Assembly: GCA_949130485.1 (NCBI GenBank)
Contig: OX422205.1
Coordinates: forward strand, 3,268,415 to 3,332,414
Origin: Agelas oroides
Lineage: Eukaryota > Porifera > Demospongiae > Agelasida > Agelasidae
Length of the DNA: 64,000 bases
Reading direction: 5' to 3'
In this document: positions 51,111 to 62,774 of the stretch, piece by piece
Layout: each line of letters begins with the position of its first letter
How positions within the stretch are numbered: the first letter of the stretch is position 1
Position numbers and translations under genes: made by a program
Notes under the pieces: generated by a model
Database searches by the model: none
What the model was told of the DNA's origin: nothing
The model's input: the letters and a program-made list of their open reading frames with translations, nothing else

Positions 51111-53745
51111 GTTTACAACTAATGTGCTAAATTTCCTCATAATGATTCCAGGCAAATTACACAGCAATTTCAATCTGGGTACTATATGCCCACTCCCATT
51201 TTTTCTTGCTTGAACTGCAAGTAAATTTTCTGGCAACCACAAAGTGAAAACCCAACCTCCAAATTTTGAATTTACACCAGGTGCACAAAGAGCTCACTTG
51301 TGTGTTGAACAATCGCACACTAATACTTCAGCTTCTAGCATGTATTTCAGGTGAACACTGACATTGTTTTGCATGGCTGAAGGTTTAAAGTATGGGTGGT
51401 GCCAGGGCATAATGATGTATGTAATGCAATTTAGCACCTTAGTTTTGCCAAATCCTTTCTGGAGTGTATGACTTTTATAGTTGTTATTCAAACTGTCGTT
51501 GGCATGGGTGAGATTAGTGATACTCTGGCTTTTCAGCCTTTGTCAATCTATTTTGTTTTTTGTTTCATTCACTTCTGAATGTAGTGATCTTTGTTATGTC
51601 CAAATCAGTGCTGCAGGAGTGAAGATGCTCTCTACATTTTGAAGATTACCGAAGCTGGTGTACGTAGTTGATTGCAAAATATCACCACTCTTACTACTCT
51701 GGTTTAGACGTAACAAATCTAGCTGTACCCAACACTAGAAGTTTTGTCCTGAATTGCTCAGCTTGACTTACACCCATGTCACAAAATTCAGTTCACAAAG
51801 ATATCTATGATTGACAAGTACCAGACTATGTACCCTTAGTACAGAGTGAGCTATCATAACTAATCAAATAGACTAATAAAGTGAATAGTTACACAGACTC
51901 CAACAAAAGGACAACTGGTTTGATTTTACAAACCTGGATTTTTATATATTTGGTACACCTGCAAGTTATGTTAACAACTGCACATAGAGATATCCCGTGT
52001 CCACGTTATAATGGTAGTCTTACCAGCCAGACTCTCACAGGGGGAGAGTCTGGTCTGTGGGTCTAACATACAAGTAATCTTGTTATGCTTAATTCCCTTA
52101 ACTGAAATGTTCTGTACTTGCATGCACTAATATTAAAGTAAATGAAGGAAGTAAGCATAAAATCAGTATGGAAAAGTAGTCAGGATGAAGGTGCACTTTT
52201 GTGGAAAAGTAGTCAGGAAGGAAGGTGTGACAGCTGTGGAGAGGAAGTGCACTGCACAGATCAGAGCTATAGCTTTCCATCAGAAAATAATTTTGTATAC
52301 AGACAACTGGCTGAGAGTCTAGTGAAAACATGCACAAGATAAATTGTCGCACATGAATGCATTGCTAGTACATCTGAGGAAACTCACTGTGTACAGTCAG
52401 CTGTAAGCAAGCTATGTATGCACTCAACTACCCATGGAATGCCCATCTTCAATGTAGTGGGGACAGGAAAATTCTCATGTATACATTTTATGACAAAACT
52501 TCATGGAACTATGTGATCCTAACTATATGACATAGAGAGTTCCATACAGGCACCTAAGTGCATCCAACCTCTTCTGCATATACCTGGAGATGGGGCTGTG
52601 ACAGATGTGAAACAACAAAGACAATACAGCTTTAACTCTAGGCAGTTTGCACAGCAACTTCCGAGAACTTTGGATCCAGGCTGTTCACCTTATGTGGTAT
52701 GGCCACCTGGTGGTGGTTATCCATGATGTTACAACATTGTGCATGAACAATCAAAGAACCACATCTCCCGGTGCTGTTGTATTAACATGGCATGAAAACC
52801 GAGCATGAACACAGAGTATACTCTCACAAAACTCACTGGTTGCATTGCCCTGAGCAAGTGCAGAAAGTGGTTAAATGGATTCTGCCATGTAAACAATGAT
52901 CTGGCCACCTAGTAAAGTCCATCGCTTCTAGTGATGAAAACTTGTCTATAGTCCAACCAACTGGGTAGCATGGAGAAGTCTCTTTCTCCTGCAGTTAATG
53001 CTGGAAAGGTACAAGTATTGACATTTCAGCTACATTATCACTGATGGTAGATGAGTAAAAAGGCAAAGGCATATCTTGGGCTACATCACATGACCTTAAT
53101 TGGAGCAAAAAAATTGTGGTGATACACACATGGGGTGCTGGCCAGGAGTTTAAGAGAAGGTTGCAGCGGGCTCACCTTACGAATGGCTGATATTTCACAA
53201 ACAATACAACAGTTGACACATTATTTCCAAATGTGCCATTCCTACTGTTGACAGCTACACCTATCACAGAAATATTGACAATGTAAGCCTCATACATATA
53301 TAGGCCTACAACACAAGAGAGAAACTATTCAATACTCTGACAGTGCATCATAGAGAAATAATATATGCTGTTGGCGGTGAAGCACAAATATATTTATAAT
53401 ACTGACTTTGTTGCTGATGTGTGTCCAATTCTTTGTGGCAAAGTTTCAAGTTTGGGAATGGATCCCACAGTAGACAAAAGTTAGTGGCGATTGGAAATGT
53501 CTAAATTTATAATGCTGCAACACAAAAATTTGGGGCTTGGAATTGATGAGAGTGATACATAGTTGACAGGCCACAAGAAATGGAGTACAAGAGACTTAGG
53601 TGGATTTAGGAGACTAGTGATTGCAGGCAGGGTTAGACTGTCTTTTTCCATGATTTGGAGCATACAGACACATGGAAAATAAATTGAACCCTCCAGCCTC
53701 GTACCCAGGCTGAATATCTTATTTTAAACAAAAGAGCAAGCCTGT
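51111..53745. other. Mostly unique AT-rich DNA with one repeat fragment
   Basis: 51290-51740 is related to the foldback element of 18489-19845 (GAACAATCGCACAC, AAAGTATGGGTGGTGCC, TTTAGCACCTTAGTTTTGCC). No gene was recognised in the rest. Short frames (for example 52142-52342) lack features. Confidence 0.45.
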
Positions 53746-53973
53746 GTACGAGAGTAAGCCAAGAGAACTTTACATTGTAAAGAATGTTCTGTTGTCTATT
53801 CATAAAATAATTACACCCGTCTAGCACAGTAAAAGCACTGTTTTGCTGTACACACGGAACAGGAGAGTTACTGAGTTGAAGCTGTTGACACTTCCACTCA
53901 CAGGAAAGTAATTATACTGACCACTAGTCTCATCAAAGTACTACAGAGTATAAACTCTAGTTTTCTATAAGTA

Positions 53974-54330
53974 TTATCTGATGGGTGGTCCAGGCACATC
54001 TTCTTCCTGTTCATTCTCAAATGATACAGTGAGATCAACATACTGCTGGGTTGGTCCTGGCTTCAAGAGATTTAGCACACTGTGAAAATGTGGACCATAA
54101 AGTTGCAGGAGTGTGGGTTGAAGACATCATGAACATTAGCCCAACACACTGTAACAATACCACTATGACAGAAGCTATACAAAATAGCAGCACTTGAGGT
54201 GAGAAAATTTTCATAACATTGTGTGAAACAATGATTTCATGGTTTTACATGCATCCACAACAATTTTTAACTGCTCCAAGGTGTAAGAGCCTCTTTCACA
54301 ACCACTGAATCCAACAAAAATTGGGGGGTT
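53974..54330 (-). pseudogene. Minus-strand gene fragment in module X, copy 1
   Basis: The C-terminal frame reads LQLYGPHFHSVLNLLKPGPT, VDLTVSFENEQEEDVPGPP and a stop at 53974. Upstream, RFCHSGIVT..CWANVHDVF lies in another frame because four bases (TTTC) are missing compared with copy 2 (near 54122). Protein-like, family unknown. Confidence 0.4.
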
Positions 54331-54529
54331 GCATGCTACAACCACATAACCATACACATTTCATATTTTCATGCTCTTGGTTTGCAAAGTTTTTCTTGAT
54401 TAGCAAGTAACTTACTTTCTCAGTTGAAAGTGATGGGTCATCACAACATCTGTGTTGATCCTATACCACCAACAGCTACCCCGATCCATTTAAGCGGACT
54501 TCCTCAACTGAGAAACCTGTCATCTCTTA

Positions 54530-54665
54530 CATGCATTTCCCAGCCAGAGGAGGAGTCAGTGCACAACTCTCCACACAGGATTACAGAATGGACCCTGTGC
54601 TTAGAGCCATGCTGGAGGAGTTTGATAAGGGATATGAGCTACTAAAAAGGAGGAAATGGAGCTAC
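54530..54665 (+). CDS. Possible small 3' exon in module X, copy 1
   Basis: After a TTTCCCAG acceptor-like site the plus strand has frames open to stops at ~54645 and ~54666. One reads MDPVLRAMLEEFDKGYELL then KRRKWSYS. The copy at 58620-58690 keeps it with a single Lys-to-Arg change, which would fit selection, but the sample is too small to judge. Confidence 0.3.
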
Positions 54666-55546
54666 AGCTAACATCATTGATCTTGGAATCATTATTGGAA
54701 TGTGTCAACATGCCACTTACTTTATTCATCAGGAATTATAGCTAATCACCACTGTAGTGTAAGGTTGTTTTCATACAAGTAGTTTGTAAATTGCATGCAA
54801 AAATATATACGGAGTACATGGTATAATGTACATCAATAACAATTGCATCAAACTAGATTCTGACTTTGTAACTTGTAAAACTTGTTCAGTCCATAACTTG
54901 AACAAATCAATGTCATACTATAGCTAGGACAAGCCACTTTTGACAAACCAAATTAAGGTGCTGTTTTATAGATGTATAAGTGTGTGCATTAAATTCCTTA
55001 CATGAGTGGCTCCTGCATAAAAAATAAATCTGTTACCTACTTAAACTGGGTGTTGCAACTGGTATGCAGTAACTTACATTTCTTTTCTGCATGTACATAT
55101 GCCCAATCAATGGCAGCTCAGACTACCTCTTCACCTTTCAGAACAATAATGCATGCAGACCTATCTAAAGTGTTACAGCCACACTTTTTCCTTCTCTCTA
55201 TATAGGTAAAAGAGCCTTTGCAGACAATAAAGAAACTTCATAGAGTTGTAAAGTTATTGTAGTGTTGCTTTCAATAAATTTTTGCCTTGCAAAAGTTGTT
55301 TGCAGAAGTACAGATCTGTATGGAGAAAATAACAGCAAATTCTGATAGATAACATACCTATAGTACAGACAGAAATCCAAATGAGAGCTCAGACAGCTCC
55401 AGTTCTCTATGAAGATTGATTTGTCTATGCACTTGCTGTCATCTTCTCAAGTGCAGTCTTCAACTGCATTCTTGTAGCACAGATCTGCTGCACTAGTCTG
55501 AACTGCACTTCAGCCAGGCTGGTAGCTTGCTGCTTGATCACAAAGT

Positions 55547-56062
55547 TCACAGCCTGCACAACCTCTTCTTGCTCTTCTTGATGCAACAGATATCATCAGA
55601 CAGTCTTGATCTCTTGCTAGGACTCACTCTACCGCTGCACCCACTCTCATGCCAGACAGGCTTGATGCACTTGAATGGAACAGCAGCTGAACATGTCTTT
55701 TTGGTCTGGATTTGTGTCATGGTGTTAGGGGTGAAGGTAGCAAGTGGCTGCCTCTGAATGGGAAACACAACGAATTCTATTTCCTTCTTAGACACATGAT
55801 GGTTTTCAGCATTCTCTTTGCACTTCTTGTGGTAGGCAGAAACTTTGTTAATGAATTTGGGAGGAGAGGACACTTGATAGTTCCATGTTGTACAGACTTG
55901 CAGACAGCTAATCCTGTCAGCATGCAGGGTTCAAGAGGGAGAAGATTCTCTCTGCAATCTAGGGCACTCCTGCTGAGTACAGCTCAGTTGGGATGTCCTT
56001 GTGCTGTGGAGGCCAAGTGCAGGTGATCATCTCCAGTGAACCCTTGGTAGAATAAGGCATCT
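55547..56062 (-). pseudogene. F-box / LRRL-tail gene copy B, nonsense mutation
   Basis: Minus-strand homologue of copies C and E. It starts MPYSTKGSLEM..., reads PTELYSAGVP, then a TAG (about 55961) where the intact copies have a Leu codon. A small rearrangement follows in the F-box core (near 55915). The C-terminal part from 55873 is open and ends KKSKKRLCRL, so the LRRL tail has also changed to LCRL. Confidence 0.85.
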
Positions 56063-56864
56063 TCAAGACAAACTGTGAGTGAACAATAGCAAGGTGGCAG
56101 GAGGTATGAATGTGATAAATCCACGAGAGAGGGGCTCCATTGTAGCAATTGTAACGTCCATTTTGTCTGAGAGGCCATGCGCCATGCGCCAGGAGAGGTT
56201 TTGAAACTCCAGCCTAGACAGACCCGAGATTAGAGTTGTATTCCAATCCACCAATCACATTTCAGCGCGCCAATTGCCTTTGGCGGCCCCGGCGGCTCAG
56301 TCACGAAGGTCGAGACAGAGCGAGACCGACATGTAGTAGCAGGCCAAAACTTGTCCAAGTTCGTGTAGCTAGTCTTTCTCTTAGTATTCAGAGGGGTGTG
56401 CTGGAGGATGACCTCTCTATTTTCCTACTCTTTTATGAACCTTTGTACCATGCGAGAGAGAGAGTCCTTTCTCCTGGCAGGTGAGCTTACACTTTCCTAA
56501 TCAAGCTATGTGGAAGAACACACCAAAACAGACAAGCATTCCTTATGGACTTTTTCTTGAGTATGAAATCAAGACAGACAAGCTTCGCAAAACGACAACA
56601 GGCCGCACGGGGGGCGCACGAGGGCCGCAAGGCGGCGCTTCGCACGCTGCAATCTGATTGGTCAATTACAACTCCTACACCGTCTAGGCAGGAGCCTGGA
56701 GTTTCGAAAATTTCCCCTGGCGCGTGGCGTATGACCTGCCAGACAGGAATGAATGAAAGGATTTCTACAAAAATGCCTCCCTCTCTCATGAATTCATCAA
56801 AAGTTTTCATTCAATACATACCTCATATCACTTTGTTATTGTTCACTCACAGTTTGTCTTCAAG
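56063..56864. promoter_or_regulatory. Divergent intergenic region between F-box copies B and C
   Basis: The two genes are head to head, so this 800-bp, GC-richer segment probably holds both promoters. Each gene side has GTTTCGAAA..TTCC/CTCC and a CATGCGCC or GGCGCGTGG block. The middle holds a CCAATCA box (56255) and another CTGATTGGTCAATT (56653-56667, two CCAAT-type elements on the minus strand), a TGGCGGCCCCGGCGGC GC-box, and a small open frame (LRTLQSDW...) conserved in copy E. No TATA box is clear. Confidence 0.6.
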
Positions 56865-57368
56865 ATGCCTTACTCTACCAAGGGATCACTGGAGCTGCTC
56901 ACCTACCCTCAAGAGCACAAGGATATCCCAACTGAGCTGTATTCAGCAGGAGTGCCTCTGATTGCGGAGAGAGTATTTTCCCTCTTGAACACCACTGACC
57001 TGTGTAGCTGTCTGCAAGTCTGTACAACATGGAACTGTCAGGTCTCCTCTGCTCCCAAACTCATGGACAAAGTCTCTGCCTACCGCAAGAAGTGCAAGGA
57101 GAATGCTGAAAACCATCATGTGTCAAAAAAGCAGATGGAGCTCATTGTGTTTCCCACTCAGAGGCAGCCACTTGCTACCTTCTCCCCTAACACCTTGACA
57201 CAAATCCAGACCGAAAAGACGTGTTCAGGTGCTGTTCCATTCAAGTGCATCAAGCCTGTCTGGCATGAGAGTGGGTGTAGTGGGAGAGTGAGTCCCAGCA
57301 AGAGACCAAGACAGTCTGATGACATCTGCTGCACCAAGAAGAGCAAGAAGAGGTTGCGCAGGCTGTGA
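56865..57368 (+). CDS. F-box protein with C-terminal LRRL tail (Emi-like), copy C, intact
   Basis: 167 residues, single exon. Residues ~22-62 form an F-box-like motif: IPTELYSAGVPLIAERVFSL, LNTTDLCSCLQVC, TTWNC. A basic helix follows (KVSAYRKKCKENAENHH), a Ser/Thr/Pro linker (~90-115), a Cys-bearing segment (KTCSGAVPFKCIKPVWHESG), and a basic tail ending KKSKKRLRRL. An F-box plus LRRL C-terminus is the arrangement of Emi1/Emi2 (FBXO5/FBXO43), where the tail blocks the APC/C. The zinc-binding region of Emi proteins is not evident; at most a few Cys/His remain. The start follows TTTGTCTTCAAG and is the same in all copies. A link to cell-cycle control is inference. Confidence 0.65.
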   Translation: MPYSTKGSLELLTYPQEHKDIPTELYSAGVPLIAERVFSLLNTTDLCSCLQVCTTWNCQVSSAPKLMDKVSAYRKKCKENAENHHVSKKQMELIVFPTQRQPLATFSPNTLTQIQTEKTCSGAVPFKCIKPVWHESGCSGRVSPSKRPRQSDDICCTKKSKKRLRRL

Positions 57369-57704
57369 ACTTTGATATCAAGAAGCAAGCTACAAAATGT
57401 GGTTGAAGTGCAGTTGACACTTGTTGAGTAGATCTGTACCACGAGAGTGCAGCTGAAGACTGCAGTTGAGATGATGACAGCGAGTACATAGACAGATCTC
57501 ACAGAGAGCTAGAACTCTCCTACCTTTTATATATATAACTGTACCTCATTGGCTTGTACTCTATACTGCTTACAGATTTGTACTTAACTATATATTTTAT
57601 GGATCAGCATGGAAGTGCCCCAAAATATTGAGCTTCATTGCCTGAAGTATAATAGACCATGATATACATATCAACATGTATAGTAGTTTGCCACAACTAA
57701 TGTG

Positions 57705-57800
57705 CTGAACAATCGCATATTAAAGCTTCAGCTTCAAGCATGTATTTCAGGTGAATCACACTGACATTGTTTGCATGGCTGAAGGTTTAAAGTATGGGTG
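57705..57800 (+). repeat. Fragment related to the 1.36-kb foldback element
   Basis: GAACAATCGCATATTAAAGC and AAAGTATGGGTGGTGCC match 18580-18680 and 51305-51400. It ends at the boundary between the two segmental duplication units, so it may have taken part in the recombination. Confidence 0.65.
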
Positions 57801-58029
57801 GTGCCTGCATAGTGAGTAAGCCAAGAAAACTTTACATTGTAAAGAATGTTCTGTTGTCTATTCATAAAATAATTACACCCGTCTAGCACAGTAAAAGCAC
57901 TGTTTTGCTGTACACACGGAACAGGAGAGTTACTGAGTTGAAGCTGTTGACACTTCCACTCACAGCAAAGTAATTATACTGACCACTAGTCTCATCAAAG
58001 TACTACAGAGTATAAACTCTAGTTTTCTA

Positions 58030-58319
58030 TAAGTATTATCTGATGGGTGGTCCAGGCACATCTTCGTCTCAAATGATACAGTGACATCAACATACTGCTG
58101 GTTTGGTCATGGCTTCAAGAGATTTATCATACTGTGAAAATGTGGACCATAAAGTTGCAGGAGTATGGGTTGAAGAAAGACATCATGAACATTAGCCCAA
58201 CACATTGTAATGATACCACTATGACAGAATCTATACAAAATAGCAGCACTTGAGGTCAGAAAACTTTCATGACATTTCATGGTTTTACATTCATCCACAA
58301 CATTTTTTAACTGCTCCAA
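58030..58319 (-). pseudogene. Minus-strand gene fragment in module X, copy 2
   Basis: The frame is longer here (MEQLKNVVDECK to FHSMINLLKP, stop near 58109) because the TTTC lost in copy 1 is present. A TGA replaces the Gly codon after LLKP, and part of the acidic tail is deleted. The two copies are broken in different ways. Confidence 0.4.
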
Positions 58320-59487
58320 GCTCTTTCACAGTCACTGAATCCAACAAAAATTGGGGGGGTTGCATGCTACAACCACATAACCATACACATTTCATATTTT
58401 CATGCTCTTGGTTTGCAAAGTTTTTCTTGATTGGCAAGTAACTTACTTTCTCAGTTGAAAGTGATGGGTCATCACAACATCTGTGTTGATCCTGTACCAC
58501 CAACAGCTACCCCGATCCATTTAAGCGGACTTCCTCAACTGAGAAACCTGTAATCTCTTACATGCATTTCCCAGCCAGAGGAGGAGTCAGTGCACAACTC
58601 TCCACACAGGATTACAGAATGGACCCTGTGCTTAGAGCCATGCTGGAGGAGTTTGATAAGGGATATGAGCTACTAAGAAGGAGGAAATGGAGCTACAGCT
58701 AACATCATTGATCTTGGAATCATTATTGGAATGTGTCATATGCCACTTACTTTATTCATCAGGAATTATAGCTAATCACCACGTTAGTGTAAGGTTGTTT
58801 TCATACAAGTAGTTTGTAAATTGCATGCATAAATATATACTGAGTACATGGTAAAATGTACATCAATAACAATTGCTTCAAACTAGATTCTGACTTTGTA
58901 ACTTGTAAAACTTGTTCAGTCCATAACTTGAACAAATCAATGTCACACTGTAGCTAGGACAAGCCACTTTTAACAACCCAAATTATGGTGCTGTTTTATA
59001 GATGTATAAGTGTGTGCATTAAAATCCTTACATGCATGTACATATGCCCAATCAATGGCAGCTCAGACTACCTCTTCACCTTTCAGAACAATAATGCATG
59101 CAGACCTATCTAAAGTGTTACAGCCACACTTTTTCCTTCTCTCTATATAGGTAAAAGAACCTTTGCAGACAATAAAGAAACTTCATAGAGTTATAAAGTT
59201 ATTGTAGAGTTATTTTCAGCAAATTTTTGCCTTGCAAAAGTTGTTTGCAGAAGTACAGATATGGAGAAAATAACAGCAAATTCTGATAGATAACATACCT
59301 ATAGCACAGACAGAAATCCAAATGAGTGCTCATACAGCTCTAGTTCTCTATGAAGATTGATTTGTCTATGCACTTGCTGTCATCTCCTCAAGTGCAGTCT
59401 TCAACTGCATTCGTGTAGCACAGATCTGCTGCACTAGTCTTAACTGCACTTCAGCCAAGCTGGTAGCTTGCTGCTTGATATCAAAGT

Positions 59488-60001
59488 TCACAGCCTTCGC
59501 AACCTCTTCTTGCTCTTCTTGGTGCAACAGATGTCATCAGACTGTCTTGATTTCTTGCTAGGACTCACTCTCCCACTGCACTCATTCTCGTGCCAGACAG
59601 GCTTGATGCACTTGAATGGAACAGAAGCTGAACACGTCTTTTTGGTCTGGATTTGTGTCAAGGTGTTAGGGGAGAAGGTAGCAAGTGGCTGCCTCTGAAT
59701 GGGAAACACAACGAATTCTGTTTGCTTCTTTAGACACATGATGGTTTTCTGCATTCTCTTTGCACTTCTTGTGGTAGGCAGAATCTTTGTTAATGAATTT
59801 GGGAGGAGAGGACACTTGATAGTTCCATGTTGTACAGACTTGCAGACAGCTAATCATGTCAACATGCAGGGTTCAAGAGGGAGAAGATTCTCTCTGCAAT
59901 CAAGGGCACTCCTGCTGAGTACAGCTCAGTTGGGATGTCCTTGTGCTGTGGAGGACAAGTGCAGGTGATCATCTCCAGTGAACCCTTAGTAGAATAAGGC
60001 A
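59488..60001 (-). pseudogene. F-box / LRRL-tail gene copy D, broken
   Basis: The tandem partner of copy B. Here the first stop of copy B is absent (CCC TTG reads Pro-Leu), but the same rearranged stretch in the F-box core gives a TGA near 59856. The downstream frame is open and ends KKSKKRLRRL. The rearrangement is therefore older than the duplication, and copy B's extra stop is younger. Confidence 0.85.
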
Positions 60002-60225
60002 TATTCAAGACAAACTGTGATTGAACAATAGCAAGGTGGCAGGAGGTATGAATGTGATAAATCCACGAGAGAGGGGCACCTTTGTAGCAATTCTGACGTC
60101 CATTTTGTCTGAGAGGCCATGCGCCATGCGCCAGGAGAGATTTCGAAACTCCAGCCTAGACAGACCCGAGAGTAGAGTTGTATTCCAATCCACCAATCAC
60201 ATTTCAGCGCGCGAATTGCCTCTGG

Positions 60226-61517
60226 TAGCGTGTCCAAAGAAAAAACAAAATTTTGCAATCAAAAAAAGTTATTAATACAGGCTTAAAGAGCAGCCTGAGA
60301 GCAATTGAACGATATGCAGATTGCATGGGTTACTTATATTTTACCCCAAGATATGGGTTTCCGAAGTCAAATGGTACCGTACCCACTTTTTACAACAAAA
60401 TTCAATGGAGAGGGTTGTACCGCGCAACATCATCTAAAGATCAAGTACATACAACACCTCATCCAGCTTTAAATTTTCTGGAGATGTAAATCAGTCCTGT
60501 GCTATGACATCATAGCCTTTTTTGGAGCACAACAGCTCACAGCAATGGTACCAGTGCATATTATGGTAGATGTTTAAAGTTTGTTTCTTTCAAGAGCTGT
60601 CTATGGGGATGACTCTGATGATGAAAATGACGTTTGTTTTGGCTAATGAGTCTAAGTGTAGCTACCAGTGAGTCCCCAAACCTGCAGACAGGAGTCACCA
60701 ACATGCATGGTCATCATAATCTGCACCTTAGTGCCTTGAGTCTCTAGGAAGGGCAGTACGGCTTGTCCACTATTCCCTTCAACCCAATCACTGGTCATTC
60801 ACCATCACATTCTTGTTTGCGAATCTCTTAATAGTCCATCTTCTTTCCAACTGCAAACACTCCCTTCTCTCCTTCATCATTCTGTGGGCCCACTTTATCT
60901 CCCAGCAGCTACAGTTGTGGATTTCATACACTCTTTAGCTCTATTATACATGAACAGACTCGTTGCCACACACACAAGCCTATGCAGATCGTAGGTCAGC
61001 ACACAGCCTCCACCACTCAGGTATCAGGAGTGGAATGTTTATTTCTGAGATCAGCTGAGGTCCTTTGGTAATCCGAATGGGAATAAAGTAAGTTTCAGCA
61101 GAAAATGAACTATACTGGAGTGACACTCGCTTGCAATGTTCTGAGCTTTTTGCTGGTTACCACAGCAGTGTGACTGTTTTCACGGCAAATACAACCCAAA
61201 AAATTGATATCTGCACCCCAAGAAACCTATTTCCCATGGTAAAAGTTGCATATACCTTAGAAGTCCAGTGAAATTTGTAAAAAGCGGCTAAAACACCAAA
61301 AATAAAAGCTAGAATTTTTAAAAAATGATTGTTCTTACCAGCAGAATTGAAAAGAAGAACGAAAGCGCTTCAATTTGATGTGCTATTGGCCGAAATTTCG
61401 ACTGTGGGTGCGGGTTTTTGTAAGACACACACAACGCTGCCGCATTCAATATAGCACTTCCGCTCCAAAAAGGGTTACGCAATTTTTCACTGTTATGAAT
61501 ATCATTTGGACTCGCTA
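60226..61517. mobile_element. 1.29-kb TIR element with 7-bp TSD CCTCTGG
   Basis: The ends TAGCGTGTCCAAA and TTTGGACTCGCTA form short TIRs. CCTCTGG flanks both sides (60219-60225 and 61518-61524). The empty site is seen in unit 1 at 56272-56280 (GCCTTTGGCGG). The interior is AT-rich with no transposase frame. TSD length is near the 8 bp of hAT elements, but the family is uncertain. Confidence 0.8.
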
Positions 61518-61524
61518 CCTCTGG

Positions 61525-61677
61525 CGGCCCCGGCGGCACAGTTACGAAGGTACAGAGCGAGTCCGACATGTAGTAGCAGGCCAAAACTTGTCCAAGTTCG
61601 AGTAGCTAGTCTTTCTCTTAGTATTCAGAGGGGTGTGCTGGAGGATGACCTCTCTATTTTCCTACTCTTTTATGAAC
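61525..61677 (+). promoter_or_regulatory. Middle of the D-E divergent region
   Basis: Homologous to 56281-56440 (GGCGGCCCCGGCGG, GTAGCAGGCCAAAACTTG, CTTAGTATTCAGAGGGGTG). It is isolated between the two inserted elements. Its promoter role is inferred from position. Confidence 0.45.
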
Positions 61678-61754
61678 AATGAGTGTACAGAAACGGCCAT
61701 TCCGGATTTGTGCAATGGGTGGGGGGAGATTGCCAAGTCACACTGAAACTTTCT

Positions 61755-61900
61755 TGAATTGCCACCTTTGTTGAATGTCCACTTTTTGTTGAATTGTCAG
61801 TTTTGTTGAATTGCCAGTTTTGTTGAATTGCCAGTTTTGTTGAATTGCCAGTTTTGTTGAATTGCCAGTGTTGTTGAATTGCCAGTGTTGTTGAATTTCT
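61755..61900 (-). repeat. 17-bp tandem repeat, left arm
   Basis: About eight units of TTGTTGAATTGCCAGTT, most of them identical. Inverted relative to the right arm. Confidence 0.9.
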
Positions 61901-62397
61901 TATGTTTGCTGGCAGCCTCCACGCCCACACACTAGTGTATGCAGCCCCACCTCCTGGGCACTGGTGATATGATGTCATGAAACTTCGCATGTGCTAATCT
62001 TCTTGTCATCTGCACGGTAATGTCATGAAACTTGGCAAAAGTTGTAGGTCAGCCCTTCGGCGGCAAACAGAATCTAATCATTTATTTTAGAACAAACTAC
62101 AAACTCATGCAAGCACGCTGGAGATCAGTTGCTTTTCTTTTAGTTTGAGCTACTTGCCATCTCTTTTAACGGTAAACAGCTTGTAGGGGTTGTCACTGGT
62201 CATTTTCTTCCCAAACTCTGTACTACGAGCAAGCTTTCTGAAATATATATTTACTAAACATCATGATTATTGGTTCTCCTTACCGCCAAGGACCAGTGCA
62301 GATGACAAGAAGATTAGCATGTGCAAAGCTTTATGACATCACCAGTCCCCAGGAGGTGGGGCTGCATGCACTAGTCTATGGGTGTAGAGGCTGCCAA

Positions 62398-62690
62398 CAA
62401 AAATTGGAAATTCAACAAAACTGGCAATTCAACAAAACGTGGACATTCAACAAAAGTGGCAATTCAACAAAACGTGGACATTCAACAAAAGTGGCAATTC
62501 AACAAAACGTGGACATTCAACAAAGGTGGAAATTCAACAAAAGTGGCAATTCAACAAAACGTGGACATTCAACAAAACGTGGACATTCAACAAAGGTGGA
62601 AATTCAACAAAAGTGGCAATTCAACAAAACGTGGACATTCAACAAAATGGGGAAGTCAAAGTGGAAGTTCAACAAAACTGGAAATTCAAA
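62398..62690 (+). repeat. 17/18-bp tandem repeat, right arm
   Basis: About sixteen units alternating AAAAGTGGCAATTCAAC (17 bp) and AAAACGTGGACATTCAAC (18 bp). They make higher-order blocks and keep all three frames open, but there is no protein gene. Confidence 0.9.
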
Positions 62691-62774
62691 AAAGTTTCGG
62701 TGTGTCCTTCTGGCAATCTCCCCCCACCCATTCTATAAATCTGGAATGGCCGTTTCTGTACACTCATTATGAAC

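Larger units (their letters stand above)
53750..57800 (+). repeat. Segmental duplication, unit 1 (module X, copy B, copy C)
   Basis: This 4-kb unit is repeated in tandem from 57806 to the window end. It holds module X (53750-55420), F-box copy B on minus, a divergent intergenic region (56063-56864), F-box copy C on plus, and a 3' tail. Junctions: GAGTAAGCCAAGAGAACTTT at 53752 and GAGTAAGCCAAGAAAACTTT near 57816. Identity looks like 93-97%. Confidence 0.85.
61678..62768. mobile_element. 1.09-kb TIR element with minisatellite arms and 6-bp TSD ATGAAC
   Basis: The ends are AATGAGTGTACAGAAACGGC and GCCGTTTCTGTACACTCATT, exact inverted repeats. ATGAAC is duplicated at 61672-61677 and 62769-62774; unit 1 has it once (56451-56456, ..TATGAACCTTTG). 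Just inside each TIR lie complementary tandem repeats of 17-18 bp: about 8 GTTGAATTGCCAGTTTT units on the left (61755-61900) and about 16 AATTCAACAAAA-type units on the right (62398-62690). The TIRs therefore grew by repeat expansion, unequally. No transposase. Confidence 0.9.
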
